Notes: a model not told the origin generated them from the sequence alone. A DNA stretch of 64,000 nt from CAWVSB01 sp046710535 (GCA_046710535.1 JBKEHH010000002.1:186001-250000); one strand, 5' to 3'. Counted from the stretch's first letter, positions 50,978 to 60,803 are shown. Program-made: numbers and translations.

Positions 50978-53196
50978 CCCGCCTTAAAGTCAACGAAAAT
51001 TGGCGATGACCAAGCCCGGTGTTCTACTGGCGCTAAGCAATCATCACCAGCTTTGCCACGTTGGCCGCAGTCAATAATAGTTAAACACTGGCCGTTACTG
51101 TCGTTATCACACTGTTGCTGAGCGCCGTTAACCGTATCAACCGGTTCTTCAATAGCACGCACATAGTAAGCAGCGTCACGGGCAATAGCGTTATATTCTG
51201 AGTCACTAAATTCTATGCTACAGCCTTGCACATTTGGTGCGCACTGATGTACTAGCCACGGATCTTGAATCAATGGCGCTAAGCTTTCACCTTGGTAATT
51301 CTGCGGCAATATTCTGACAACTTCGATTCGATTAATTATTCTGCGCTGGTCTGATGGGTTATAACACTCACCCATACATAGCTCATTCATTCTTGCTTCG
51401 CCGAGGGCATTCTCAGCAATCGGCGGACAACCCGGTTTTTGTTTAAATGAGCCAATTGCTTTAGCACTAAAAATTGGCGCTTCACTTTGGTCAACCGACT
51501 GCCCCATTGTGGCGGTGTTAATACCGGTTTCATCTAGCAGATTAAACCACAGTAAAATACGTGGGCCGCTGGTAGCGTAAACTTCTTTGTCTTGCAGGGC
51601 TTGCCAAATCGAGTCGCGGTCGCGACCACTGCTGTGGACAGCAACTAGTCCGCCAGTATAAAAGAATGAGCCAACGCGCTTGGTTTCAAAAGCATTAACG
51701 CCCGCTGCATCAACTTCGGTTAAAGAAACCGACGTTGATTCCAGTGCCAAGCTAAAGCTAACAGCTTGCTTGCTGCTAAACGGGCTGTCGATATTTTTTT
51801 GCGCGCCTTTGCGACCCTCAGTCATATGCCCTAGACCGAATTCTTTATAGCCAGAACCAGGCTTAGCTTGATGATTGTCGCTCGAGGCAATAAACCCAAA
51901 TTTAAATTGCTTTCTTTTGCCATTGCTATCGACCTTACCACGCGTAGCCAAAATCGCTTGTGCAGAGCTATTTGAACGATAATTAAATGCGGGTAAAAAG
52001 CAGTCGCGGCATTGGCCAGCCTCCAGCCATTCGTCTGAATTAGCATCTTCAAGCACTAAATGGCCGCCATTACCTGCAGCTAAATAATTTTGTTGAGCTT
52101 TGAGTTCACGCTGCTGACACTGAGTATCTTTTGCGCTTAACGCAATACAACGGTTGTAAACAATTTGCCCAGCACGACGGCAGCTGGGGGTGTATTCTGG
52201 CGTCTGCGGCGGGCAAATAGGCTGGCCGTCACGATCAAACATAATTGCTGCATTATTAAAATACTCTTCGGTATTACCATGACCAGAATATATCTCAATA
52301 AGTTTTTCTCGCTCAGTATTATGGCCCAATAATTGTTTCTGCCAGTTGCTACCGGGCGGGGTATAGATACCCCAACTGGTGCCATGAGGAATTACTAAGG
52401 CTTCTTGCCCCCATTTATCTAATTTAGCAAAAAGTTCTTTTGGGGTGGCGGCATATTCTCGACAATCCGCCTTGCCTACATCAGCCGGCAAGTCAGCTTC
52501 GCACTCGGCAATATCTGATGCAGAAATATATTTAGCCCAGTCTAAATATCTCGGTTCGCCTTCTTTTAATGCCAGTAGTGCTAAATCTTGTTGGTTGGGT
52601 TTTTCTATACCGCTACCGACTCGGACACTTGCGATGGGCCTATTGGGCGTACTTGGGCCAATAGGGTCTTTCAAAATAACGTTTTTATGGCCGTAATGAG
52701 TGGCGGGGGTGCTGCCTGCTTGTGACCACTCCCAGCCCATAAAAGCGACCATGTCTGGGTTTGTTGGGTCAGCCACTGCATTGCATTGCTGTATTGATTT
52801 ACCCAGTTCTCGCCAATGGTGCGGCGTTAGGTCTTCAGCATGTTCAGTGCTGCCCCAGAAATCGAGTGACGAACAATAGCGGGCGAAGTCACAGGCATCG
52901 GCTGGCGAATGCACACCGCTGCCCCCCAGTAATGGCAGATTCTGAATAAACGCATCATAAGAAAAAGTTGTGTGTACATGGAGGTCACCAAACAATATTT
53001 GCTTGGCTCCACTATCAGCGGCAAGTGAGTCTTCAAATTGGTCGCGCTGGCGTTGCTTTAAAATGTAGCTTTCTACCACAATGTCTTCTACTTGGCCTGC
53101 GGTATCAAGGTTGCCAAGAATGCCAGCACCCTGCCAGATAATCAGCGCGGGAATGGTAATAAAAACCAGAACTATAATTAGAATTATTTTTTTCAT
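50974..53196 (-). CDS. DUF3604 domain protein, membrane-anchored
   Basis: 740 residues: one N-terminal membrane segment (about 4-24) and a large exported part. Near residue 70 is LFGDLHVHTTFSYDAF, a PHP-like metal-binding motif that opens DUF3604. Later segments (STEHAEDLTPHHW, FIASSDNHQAKPG) supply further His and Asp residues expected of a metallohydrolase. Many cysteines in the second half (CMGECYNPSDQ, QQCDNDSNGQC) suggest disulfides outside the cytoplasm. DUF3604 proteins are of unknown function, some annotated near sulfatases. No operon partner is seen. Confidence 0.88.
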   Translation of the reverse strand: MKKIILIIVLVFITIPALIIWQGAGILGNLDTAGQVEDIVVESYILKQRQRDQFEDSLAADSGAKQILFGDLHVHTTFSYDAFIQNLPLLGGSGVHSPADACDFARYCSSLDFWGSTEHAEDLTPHHWRELGKSIQQCNAVADPTNPDMVAFMGWEWSQAGSTPATHYGHKNVILKDPIGPSTPNRPIASVRVGSGIEKPNQQDLALLALKEGEPRYLDWAKYISASDIAECEADLPADVGKADCREYAATPKELFAKLDKWGQEALVIPHGTSWGIYTPPGSNWQKQLLGHNTEREKLIEIYSGHGNTEEYFNNAAIMFDRDGQPICPPQTPEYTPSCRRAGQIVYNRCIALSAKDTQCQQRELKAQQNYLAAGNGGHLVLEDANSDEWLEAGQCRDCFLPAFNYRSNSSAQAILATRGKVDSNGKRKQFKFGFIASSDNHQAKPGSGYKEFGLGHMTEGRKGAQKNIDSPFSSKQAVSFSLALESTSVSLTEVDAAGVNAFETKRVGSFFYTGGLVAVHSSGRDRDSIWQALQDKEVYATSGPRILLWFNLLDETGINTATMGQSVDQSEAPIFSAKAIGSFKQKPGCPPIAENALGEARMNELCMGECYNPSDQRRIINRIEVVRILPQNYQGESLAPLIQDPWLVHQCAPNVQGCSIEFSDSEYNAIARDAAYYVRAIEEPVDTVNGAQQQCDNDSNGQCLTIIDCGQRGKAGDDCLAPVEHRAWSSPIFVDFKAG

Positions 53197-53318
53197 AGAG
53201 TCAGGTAAATAATATCTAGTTTGTTAGATTTATAACTTACTAACATAGCACTAAATAATTTTGTTTTGAACACTCAACTTGGTAATTAAATTACTTTGGC
53301 CGCGACTACAAATAGTTC

Positions 53319-54029
53319 CTAGGGGAAAAGTTTAGCAGTTAAAAAGCTGATGGCATTTTCAACTTTGTAAATTCTTGGGCCCATATTGATTGCTTCAAAG
53401 CCGGCAGCTAAAAACTGGTCTACTTCAAATGGAATAAATCCCCCCTCGGGGCCAACGGCTAAGGTGACATGCTCAGTTAAAGCGTGGGGGCAGTTGGTAG
53501 TGCTTTCTGGATGAGCGATCAGCGCTCGGGTGTTGGTCAGTAAGGCAGGTAGATCGTCTTCAACAAACGGGCGAAAGCGTTTATGAAAGGTAACTTTGGG
53601 CATTATTGTATCTTTAGCTTGCTCTAAGCCTAGATAGAGTAATTCACTAATTTTTTCTTCAGCCAGAGAGGGACTTTGCCAGAAACTCTTTTCGACTCGG
53701 CTAGTATTAATAACAATAATATCTTTGATGCCAAATTCTGCAGCGCCAGAAAAAATACGCCGCATCATGAGCGGGCGGGCTAGGGCGGTGATTAGTCGCA
53801 TTGGTAGTGGGGTAGGCGGCGCTTGATTGAGCTCTACAGTCAGCTCAACGAAATCTTCATTGAGCACAGTTATAACACCCGTACCCATGTTAGCGTTTAA
53901 TTTGCCAACTTTAACGGTATCGCCAAGCGTCGATTTATGGATAGAAAATATTTGCTGATGGCGCCTACCGCTAAGACGTACTTTATTGTTGCCAATAAAA
54001 TCATCATCAAATAACAGGGCAAGATTCAT
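53319..54029 (-). CDS. rsmE: 16S rRNA (uracil-1498-N3)-methyltransferase RsmE
   Basis: A 236-residue SPOUT methyltransferase: an N-terminal PUA-like domain (residues 1-70, with LSGRRHQQIFSIHKS), then a trefoil-knot domain ending in LAVGPEGGFIPFEVDQF and INMGPRIYKVENA. It methylates U1498 of 16S rRNA (known). It lies 12 bp downstream of rimO and is probably co-transcribed with it. Confidence 0.95.
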   Translation of the reverse strand: MNLALLFDDDFIGNNKVRLSGRRHQQIFSIHKSTLGDTVKVGKLNANMGTGVITVLNEDFVELTVELNQAPPTPLPMRLITALARPLMMRRIFSGAAEFGIKDIIVINTSRVEKSFWQSPSLAEEKISELLYLGLEQAKDTIMPKVTFHKRFRPFVEDDLPALLTNTRALIAHPESTTNCPHALTEHVTLAVGPEGGFIPFEVDQFLAAGFEAINMGPRIYKVENAISFLTAKLFP

Positions 54030-54041
54030 CTTTTAGGTCGC

Positions 54042-55421
54042 CTAGTCAAACTCAACTTCGACTGGCTCACCGTACAAGTCATATTCGTCAGCAGACATTA
54101 CTTCCGCATATAAAGTATCACCCGGTTGTAAGTCGTAACCGGGAGGTAAAAATATGTTGCCATCTATTTCAGGTGCGTCGCCATAGGTTCTGGCAACAAT
54201 TTCTTCATCATTAACTTCATCAACAATTACTGGCAGTATTTGGCCTATGCGGGCTTGCAGTTTGGCAGTTGAAATACGTTGCTGGGTTTGCATACATCGT
54301 TCCCAGCGATCTTGCTGAATATCTTCTGGCACATGATCTGGCAAAGCATTCGCAGTGGCACCATCAACGGGCGAGTATTTAAAGCAACCAACACGATCAA
54401 GTTGTGCTTCTTCTAGCCAGTCCAGCAATATTTGAAAATCTTCTTCAGTCTCACCAGGAAAACCAACAACAAAGGTTGAGCGTATAACTAAGTCGGGGCA
54501 TATTTCCCGCCAGACTTTTATCCGTTCTAGGGTTTTTTCTTGGTTGCCAGGACGCTTCATTAATTTCAATATGCGCGGGCTAGCGTGCTGAAATGGAATA
54601 TCAAGATAAGGCAGTATTTTACCTTCGGCCATCAGCGGAATAACCTTATCCACATGAGGGTAGGGGTAGACATAGTGCAAACGTACCCATACGCCCAGTT
54701 CGCCCAGCGCTACGGCTAGGTCTTGCATTCTAGTTTCTACCGCTTCGCCATCAATAAAGTCGAGTTTGTACTTAACATCTACGCCATATGCGCTAGTGTC
54801 TTGAGATATAACTAATAGCTCGCGTACCCCTGCATCGGCCAAGGTTTTTGCCTCAGTGACAACGTCTTTAATTGGTCGGCTAACTAAGTCGCCGCGCATA
54901 GCAGGAATAATACAAAAGGTGCAGCGATGGTTGCAGCCTTCAGAAATTTTTAAATAAGCATAGTGTTTAGGCGTTAACTTCACCCCTTGTGGCGGGATTA
55001 AGTCTATTAGTGGATTGTGCTCGGCGGCAGTTGGCGGCACAAATTGATGGACGGCGTTAAGTACATTGTCGTAGTCAGCCGGGCCGCTGACGCTAAGTAC
55101 TGATGGGTGCGCTTTTTGAATTGCCTCAGCATCGGCACCTTTGCCCATGCAACCGGTGACAATAACACGGCCATTTTCACTAATCGCTTCACCAATAGCG
55201 TCTAAAGATTCTTGCTTGGCGCTGTCGATAAAACCGCAGGTGTTTACAATAACTACTTCGGCATCATTATAGTTGGGCGAGATCTCATAGCCGTCAAGCT
55301 GCAGTTGAGTCAGGATACGCTCTGAATCTACTAACGCTTTAGGACATCCTAGGCTCACAAAGCCTACTTTTTTGGGCTCTTTTATGGCTGTTGTGTTGGT
55401 TAGATTTTCTAAGTTTGTCAT
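54042..55421 (-). CDS. rimO: Ribosomal protein S12 methylthiotransferase RimO
   Basis: 459 residues: an N-terminal UPF0004 domain with cysteines of the second iron-sulfur cluster (VSLGCPKALVDSERI, VNTCGFIDSA, VTGCMGKGAD), a radical-SAM core with CNHRCTFC at about residues 164-171, and a C-terminal TRAM domain. It methylthiolates Asp89 of ribosomal protein S12 (known in E. coli). The length is normal (E. coli 441). Confidence 0.97.
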   Translation of the reverse strand: MTNLENLTNTTAIKEPKKVGFVSLGCPKALVDSERILTQLQLDGYEISPNYNDAEVVIVNTCGFIDSAKQESLDAIGEAISENGRVIVTGCMGKGADAEAIQKAHPSVLSVSGPADYDNVLNAVHQFVPPTAAEHNPLIDLIPPQGVKLTPKHYAYLKISEGCNHRCTFCIIPAMRGDLVSRPIKDVVTEAKTLADAGVRELLVISQDTSAYGVDVKYKLDFIDGEAVETRMQDLAVALGELGVWVRLHYVYPYPHVDKVIPLMAEGKILPYLDIPFQHASPRILKLMKRPGNQEKTLERIKVWREICPDLVIRSTFVVGFPGETEEDFQILLDWLEEAQLDRVGCFKYSPVDGATANALPDHVPEDIQQDRWERCMQTQQRISTAKLQARIGQILPVIVDEVNDEEIVARTYGDAPEIDGNIFLPPGYDLQPGDTLYAEVMSADEYDLYGEPVEVEFD

Positions 55422-55936
55422 GCTGCACTATGCTTCGTATAAATGTAGCGCGATTATAGCCCAGTTAGATCATATAGGAGAGTATTAACTATTCAGTAAG
55501 CCTATGCCCAGATATGGCCTAGGTGTGGTTTAGGCCTCTGTTTCGCCCTCATAAAGCCTTTCAAATTAGCTGTGTAAAGTCGTTGCGAGGTTAGCGCTCA
55601 TACTAATCCCCACCTGTTGTTTAAAGCTTTGACAGCAAACTTTCGCGCGCCGGCAATGCAACATGTTTTAGTCGTTCTATGGGTATTGCGCAGACCTTCT
55701 TATATTTTCTGAATGCCCTATAAGTATTCTAAATAACGAGTACAAAGAGGCCAGTAGCTATAATGTTCAGTATTGCTACTCGACTAAATACACGTAAATG
55801 ATTACCTGCTAGGTAAGTGTTTTATGTGTTGCTATTGGAAGAGGCAGGAGAGGGTGAGAAAAGTTATATTGATTTGAATTGGGTAAAGCGGCCACAAAAA
55901 GCTTAGCGATATTAGGCCCTTGGTTAAACTCAATTG
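55422..55936. other. 515-bp intergenic stretch without recognised genes
   Basis: No supported gene in either direction. The only structure noted is a short inverted repeat, GGCCTA (55516-55521) and TAGGCC (55531-55536), with a nine-base loop and no T tract. The part near 55430-55470 presumably holds the rimO promoter. The sequence looks A/T-rich and non-coding. Confidence 0.5.
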
Positions 55937-56203
55937 CTAGTTGACCAAAATACGCGGCCGATCGTTATATGGCTCTACAGTAATAGTGTTAACTTTGTTA
56001 ATGGCCGCAACAAGTGCTGCTTGTTCTTTGCTGCCTTCGCCTGACAAAATATAGGCTTCAGTTTTAACTAGTACGCTTTCTAGTAGTTTTACCCGATAGC
56101 TTTGGCGCAGTATTGTTTTGCCGACGAAGTAAGGGTCTTCATGGTGAAGGTGCATTCGAGTTGCTTCACGGATGGCCATTTTTACTTCGACTGTTATAGG
56201 CAT
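55937..56203 (-). CDS. Hypothetical protein, 88 residues
   Basis: A small protein that I do not recognise. It is mostly helical in appearance (VEVKMAIREATRMHLHHEDP, then KLLESVLVKTEAYILSGEG, then EQAALVAAINKVNTI), with no signal peptide, membrane segment or cysteine. It is divergent from the methyltransferase gene at 56324 and separated by 120 bp. Coding character is moderate; it could be a spurious frame, but the amphipathic helices and normal composition favour a real gene. Confidence 0.6.
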   Translation of the reverse strand: MPITVEVKMAIREATRMHLHHEDPYFVGKTILRQSYRVKLLESVLVKTEAYILSGEGSKEQAALVAAINKVNTITVEPYNDRPRILVN

Positions 56204-56323
56204 TTTATTTATGCTCTGTACATGCAGTTAATAGAGCGTGAGTATAGATAATAACGACATGCTAGCAGTGGGCTGCATCACAGAATTGTCGATCACCTTT
56301 TTCATTTATCAATATTGAGAACT

Positions 56324-57007
56324 ATGTCGGTGAGTAATTTGAACCAGTTATTAAATAAGCCGCTAACCAGGTTTATGGAGGAGCTATTGCCGGGTAGTCG
56401 TGTGCAGGCTACGGTATTGCCCGGGTGTCCAGAAATGGCGCTGTACTTGCTGAATGAAGATTACCCGCAGCATGATTTAGATCAAACGAGTATGCAGCGG
56501 ATAATGGATGAGCCTGCTTATTGGTGTTTTTGTTGGGCCAGCGGCCAGGTCCTAGCCAAGTATTTGTTTGATAATCCTGCCTTGGTAAAGGGCAAGACGG
56601 TATTAGATTTTGGTGCTGGTTCAGGTGTTGTTGCGATTGCAGCGGCGCTAAATGATGCTGCCAAAGTGGTTGCCTGCGATAACGATGAGATGGCGCTGCT
56701 GGCCTGTGGTCAAAACGCTAAACTGAACAAGGTAGAAATCGATTTACTGGATGACTTAGCAAAAAACCAGGAGATTTTCGATGTTGCCATTGTAGCCGAT
56801 GTTTTATACGATCGAGATAATTTGCCTCTGCTAACGTTACTTAAACAGCATGCCAAAAAAATACTGGTCGCTGATTCGAGGATAAAAAATTTCAACGAGC
56901 CGGGTTATGTAAAGAGTGACGTTTATCATAGTTGCACCATTCCTGACTTAAACGAATCGGCAGAGTTTAATCGAGTCAATTTATACTTTAGTGAAGGTGT
57001 ATTTTAG
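56324..57007 (+). CDS. Class I SAM methyltransferase (PrmA/ETFB-KMT-like)
   Basis: 227 residues from ATG 56324 (a TTG at 56315 is an alternative). The SAM-binding motif I is VLDFGAGSGVVAIAAAL, motif II has VVACDNDEMAL, and the post-motif region is VAIVADVLYDRDNL. It resembles PrmA-related protein-lysine methyltransferases such as ETFB-KMT; the actual substrate is unknown. It converges with the EamA gene 29 bp away. Confidence 0.82.
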   Translation: MSVSNLNQLLNKPLTRFMEELLPGSRVQATVLPGCPEMALYLLNEDYPQHDLDQTSMQRIMDEPAYWCFCWASGQVLAKYLFDNPALVKGKTVLDFGAGSGVVAIAAALNDAAKVVACDNDEMALLACGQNAKLNKVEIDLLDDLAKNQEIFDVAIVADVLYDRDNLPLLTLLKQHAKKILVADSRIKNFNEPGYVKSDVYHSCTIPDLNESAEFNRVNLYFSEGVF

Positions 57008-57036
57008 TGACTCTTATAGTAGCGTTGAGTGATAGC

Positions 57037-57939
57037 TTAAACCGGTTTGAATTTACTTAACGCTAAGGAGCTAATAACTACTACGGCCAAGCCGGCAATA
57101 TGGAACACGGTAATGGTCTCATCAAGGAAGAGAAACCCCATAATCATTGTCGACACTGGACCTACCGAGCCAATGATCGATGCTCTGGTAGCAGTAATGC
57201 GTTTAATGCCTTCGGCCATCATAAAGCTGGGTAATATGGTCGAAAATATCGCTATGGCAAATGCTAAGGCATAGAGCTCAACCGAGTAGCCGAGTATATC
57301 GGATAATTCTCGGGTCAATAAAAAATGCACAAAAATAGCCACGGTAGAGCCGAGCATAGCTAAGCTGGTAAACATGGCAGAGCTGATAGTTTTCATAGTA
57401 CGCTCGGCGCTAACCAAGTAACAAGAAAAGGCCAAAGCGCTACCAAACACTAGCAGAGCTCCCCATAGCGTACTGTCAATTTCTACATCGGCAAAAATAT
57501 TCACTGTGGTGTTGTCATACAAAGTCATATCAGTGCCAAATACCAAGGCGATGCCTCCATAGGACGCGGCTAAACAGGCTAATTCACCTAAGTTCAGTGG
57601 TCTTTTATAACGAATAGCGGTAATGATTAAAACGATAGATGGATAGGTGTATAGAATTAACCGCTCTAAGTTTGCCGTTATATAGCGCAGGCCCGACAAG
57701 TCTAAAAAGCTGGCAAGGTAGTATCCCATTAAGCCGGATAAAATTATTTTCGTAATAAGACTTGAGCCAAGACTGCTAAGTGGTGTGGAGCGTGTGCAGC
57801 GATAGGCAATGAATAAATAGATTGGCGCGCAGATCAGCATACGCAGTGTCATTAATGAGGTTGGGTCAATATTGTATTGGTAAGCGAGTTTGACAAATAC
57901 TGCTTTCGCCGAGAACAGCAATGCGCCGCCAATAACCAT
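57037..57939 (-). CDS. EamA/DMT-family transporter
   Basis: 300 residues with ten membrane helices arranged as two EamA repeats. The first begins GGALLFSAKAVFVKLAYQYNI and the second GALLVFGSALAFSCYLVSAERTM, closing with IGSVGPVSTMIMGFLFLDETI. Such permeases export metabolites; the substrate is unknown. The ATG at 57939 is almost inside the first helix and lacks a ribosome-binding site. An in-frame ATT at 58002 with AGGA six bases upstream would add 21 Ser/Ala/Thr-rich residues. Confidence 0.9.
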   Translation of the reverse strand: MVIGGALLFSAKAVFVKLAYQYNIDPTSLMTLRMLICAPIYLFIAYRCTRSTPLSSLGSSLITKIILSGLMGYYLASFLDLSGLRYITANLERLILYTYPSIVLIITAIRYKRPLNLGELACLAASYGGIALVFGTDMTLYDNTTVNIFADVEIDSTLWGALLVFGSALAFSCYLVSAERTMKTISSAMFTSLAMLGSTVAIFVHFLLTRELSDILGYSVELYALAFAIAIFSTILPSFMMAEGIKRITATRASIIGSVGPVSTMIMGFLFLDETITVFHIAGLAVVVISSLALSKFKPV

Positions 57940-58184
57940 AGCAATGCTAAAGCGATAACTTGCTTGCGCCGCGTTAGCAGCCGATGTGGTTGAACTATTA
58001 ATGAGTGTTCCTGTAAAACTACGCCGAGGCGTTAAAATGTTGATTGCAGCCGTGCTTATACTTGCGAGTTTTTTACTCGCCAGCGCAGTTGTTTTAAGTA
58101 TTTTACAATCAGTGTTTTCACAGGGTTTTCCGAAAAAATTATATAATTAACCGCAGCCTAATTTAGCCTGCAGGCAAGGACAAG

Positions 58185-58664
58185 TTATTGCAGCTTTTTG
58201 CCGCCGACAACAATACCATTGTTGTCGGCATAAATATAACTACCCGGAGCTATGCTGATGCCGGCAAATTCAATATTTATATTACGTTGGCCTTCGCCCA
58301 GTTTGTCAGTCTTCATTGGGTTGCTACCCAATGCGCGCACACCAATTTCCATAGTATTTATTTCATCCACATCACGAATACAGCCATAAATAATGATGCC
58401 AGCCCAGCCGTTGCTGATGGCTTTTTCCGCCAGCATATCGCCAAGCAATGCACGGCGATGTGAACCGCCACCGTCTACAACTAATACTTTGCCGCGGCCA
58501 TCTTCGCCAACTGCTTGTTTTACTTTAGAGTTGTCTTCAAAGCATTTTACCGTTTCAGCTAAGCCGCCAAAGGCTGCTATTTTGCCATATTGGGTAAATT
58601 GCGCCTGGGCAGTGGCTACCTCGCCTTCAAATTTATCGCACAAATCAGGAGTGGAAAGAGTCAT
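58185..58664 (-). CDS. rraA: Regulator of RNase E activity RraA
   Basis: 159 residues, nearly the length of E. coli RraA (161). Shared segments include TPDLCDKFEGEV, VKCFEDNSKVKQAV, GRGKVLVVDGGGSHRRAL, GWAGIIIYGCIRDVDEI and YIYADNNGIVV. RraA binds RNase E and inhibits it (known in E. coli). Some family members are aldolases, but this sequence follows the RraA type. Upstream on the same strand is a strong terminator hairpin 109 bases before the ATG. Confidence 0.93.
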   Translation of the reverse strand: MTLSTPDLCDKFEGEVATAQAQFTQYGKIAAFGGLAETVKCFEDNSKVKQAVGEDGRGKVLVVDGGGSHRRALLGDMLAEKAISNGWAGIIIYGCIRDVDEINTMEIGVRALGSNPMKTDKLGEGQRNINIEFAGISIAPGSYIYADNNGIVVGGKKLQ

Positions 58665-58772
58665 AGAGAATCCAGAGTGGTGGTTAATTATTGAAATAGT
58701 CTACCGCAAGTTTATCGAGATATCTTGGCTGATAGTTAGCTTATGGCGATTACAGAGCGATTTTACCAGGCA

Positions 58773-58798
58773 AAAAAATGGCCGCAATATCTGCGGCC
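58773..58798 (-). terminator. Rho-independent terminator upstream of rraA
   Basis: On the minus strand GGCCGCA pairs with TGCGGCC around a five-base loop and is followed by ATTTTTTTG, a textbook terminator. No minus-strand protein gene lies upstream of it in the following 200 bp (58800-59006). It may end a small RNA or act as an attenuator in the rraA leader. The remaining part of the 342-bp rraA / acyl-CoA-synthetase gap holds nested inverted repeats (58813-58869) and presumably both promoters. Confidence 0.8.
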
Positions 58799-59006
58799 TA
58801 AATCGTGGATTCCCCAAGTTATGAAGAATTTTAATTAACGGTTCATCGTGCTATTAACTGCTCCTTGGGAGTATCAGTTATTATCAGTATACGTATAGGT
58901 AAAATCACTTAGCATAATTTGGTTACCTTTTCGTATAGCGCAATGGCTGGCGCGTGGCGTGGCATCTAATAGAATAGCGAGTTATGACAGGTCTTAGAGA
59001 AAACTA

Positions 59007-60797
59007 ATGGGAATCACAGCTGAGCAATATCAATCCATCATTGATACGACTAATGCCGCGTCAATAGCAGTGGCGAAACAGCCGCATATTACTATTGCTG
59101 ACCGCATAGAGCACTGGGCTAGCGCACAGCCCGATGCCGTATTTTTATATTTTGAACAGCAAGTGATTAGCTACGGCGACGTCAACCAACGAGCTGAAGA
59201 TTATGCCCGCGTGGCTATTAGCAAAGGCTTAGTTAAAGGCGATGTGGTTAGCCTAATGATGACCAACCGGCCGGAGTTTTTCTACGCTTGGTTTGGCATG
59301 TTAAAACTCGGTGTCATCACCGCATTTATTAATACTCAGGCTACGGGAGCGGCCTTGGCGCATGCAATTAATACGGTTGATAGCAAATTATTGTTGATTG
59401 GAGATGAATGTTTAGCCTCTTTTACAGCGCTAAATGACAGCTTAGATTTTATTGTTATCTCAGAGTCTGATCTGGTCGATAATGGATTTGAGTCGTTCGC
59501 TGCTGCCCAAGCAGCATTAGACGCTGATATTGGTTATCACAAAGACTTGCGGGCTGGCTTAACTAGCGCAGACTTGTGCTGTTACATTTTTACCTCAGGT
59601 ACTACCGGCTTACCCAAAGCTAGCTTGATTACCCACGGCAAATGGATAAATACCGGTGTGCGCTGGTGCGCTATGGCGGGTAGTAATAGCGACGATATTT
59701 TTTACTGTGTGTTACCGCTATTTCATGGTGCTGGGCTGATGTCTATGTTTTCGACGGTTATCGCAACTGGAGCGCCCTGCGTCTTGCGGCGTAAGTTTAG
59801 CGCTAGCAAATTTTGGCTAGATGTTGCCAGCTACCAAGTCACTTGCTTTATCTACGTGGGAGAAATTTGTCGTTATCTGACGAACATACCTGCCGTTGAG
59901 CAAGAGAAAAATAACCAACTGAAATATGTTATCGGATCTGGCATGGGCGTTGATGTGTGGCCTAAATTTGTGCAGCGCTTTGGCAGCCATCTTAGAATTT
60001 ATGAAGGCTGGGGTTCTACCGAAGCGAATTGCAATATGGCAAATGTAGACAATACTCCCGGAGCCTGTGGCCGAATACCGTTTGTAGAGCGCAATATCTT
60101 GCGCCATGTTAAATATGATATTGAAAAAAATATACATATAAAGGGTGACAATGGCTTTTTGATAGAGGCCGAGACCGATGAAGTCGGCGAAATGCTGGGC
60201 TGGGTAAGTATGGGTGATGGCACTGTTATCTCGCCATTTGATGGTTACTCTAACACTAGCGCAAACGAGAAAAAGCTGCTGCGCAATGTGTTTGAACAAG
60301 GCGACTGCTGGTTTAGAACCGGCGACTTAATGCGCTGCGACCGGCAACGTTACTTTTACTTTGTTGACCGTATTGGCGACACCTTTCGGTGGAAATCTGA
60401 AAATGTATCCACCACTGAAGTCGAACAGCAGCTATCGTTATATAGTGATGCTGAATTGATCAGCGTATACGGGGTAAAAGTTCCGCAGCAAGAGGGCCGC
60501 GCAGGCATGGTGGGTATAACCATGAAGCTTGGATATGAGTTTGATGCGAAAACGCTTTACACCATAGTAGCCGCCAACTTGCCCAGCTATGCACAGCCAC
60601 TATTTATTCGGGTATGTGCGCAAATGGACATGACAGAAACCTTTAAACTACGAAAAATTGATTATCAGCGCCAAGGCTATAATCCGAATAAATTCTCTGA
60701 TCAGTTGTTTGTGCTGGATAAGGCCAATCAGACCTTCTCTGCGTATAATAGTGCCTTGTTAAATACACTTGGAATCGCTGAATATGAGAGCGAATAG
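59007..60797 (+). CDS. Long/very-long-chain acyl-CoA synthetase (FATP type)
   Basis: A 596-residue AMP-forming ligase. The P-loop-like motif is YIFTSGTTGLPKASLITH, the ATP motif is YEGWGSTEANCNM, and the FATP-type C-terminal signature is FRTGDLMRCDRQRYFYFVDRIGDTFRWKSENVSTTEVEQQL. This matches the fatty-acid-transport-protein/VLCS subgroup, which also includes mycobacterial FadD6-like enzymes. It activates fatty acids to CoA thioesters, coupled to uptake. It is followed by phrB six bases after its stop. Confidence 0.92.
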   Translation: MGITAEQYQSIIDTTNAASIAVAKQPHITIADRIEHWASAQPDAVFLYFEQQVISYGDVNQRAEDYARVAISKGLVKGDVVSLMMTNRPEFFYAWFGMLKLGVITAFINTQATGAALAHAINTVDSKLLLIGDECLASFTALNDSLDFIVISESDLVDNGFESFAAAQAALDADIGYHKDLRAGLTSADLCCYIFTSGTTGLPKASLITHGKWINTGVRWCAMAGSNSDDIFYCVLPLFHGAGLMSMFSTVIATGAPCVLRRKFSASKFWLDVASYQVTCFIYVGEICRYLTNIPAVEQEKNNQLKYVIGSGMGVDVWPKFVQRFGSHLRIYEGWGSTEANCNMANVDNTPGACGRIPFVERNILRHVKYDIEKNIHIKGDNGFLIEAETDEVGEMLGWVSMGDGTVISPFDGYSNTSANEKKLLRNVFEQGDCWFRTGDLMRCDRQRYFYFVDRIGDTFRWKSENVSTTEVEQQLSLYSDAELISVYGVKVPQQEGRAGMVGITMKLGYEFDAKTLYTIVAANLPSYAQPLFIRVCAQMDMTETFKLRKIDYQRQGYNPNKFSDQLFVLDKANQTFSAYNSALLNTLGIAEYESE

Positions 60798-60803
60798 AGA
60801 AAT

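Noticed and set aside
55516..55536. Small palindrome GGCCTA/TAGGCC in the 515-bp gap upstream of rimO
   Set aside because: Only six pairs, no T tract, no flanking repeats; no evidence of a terminator or mobile element.
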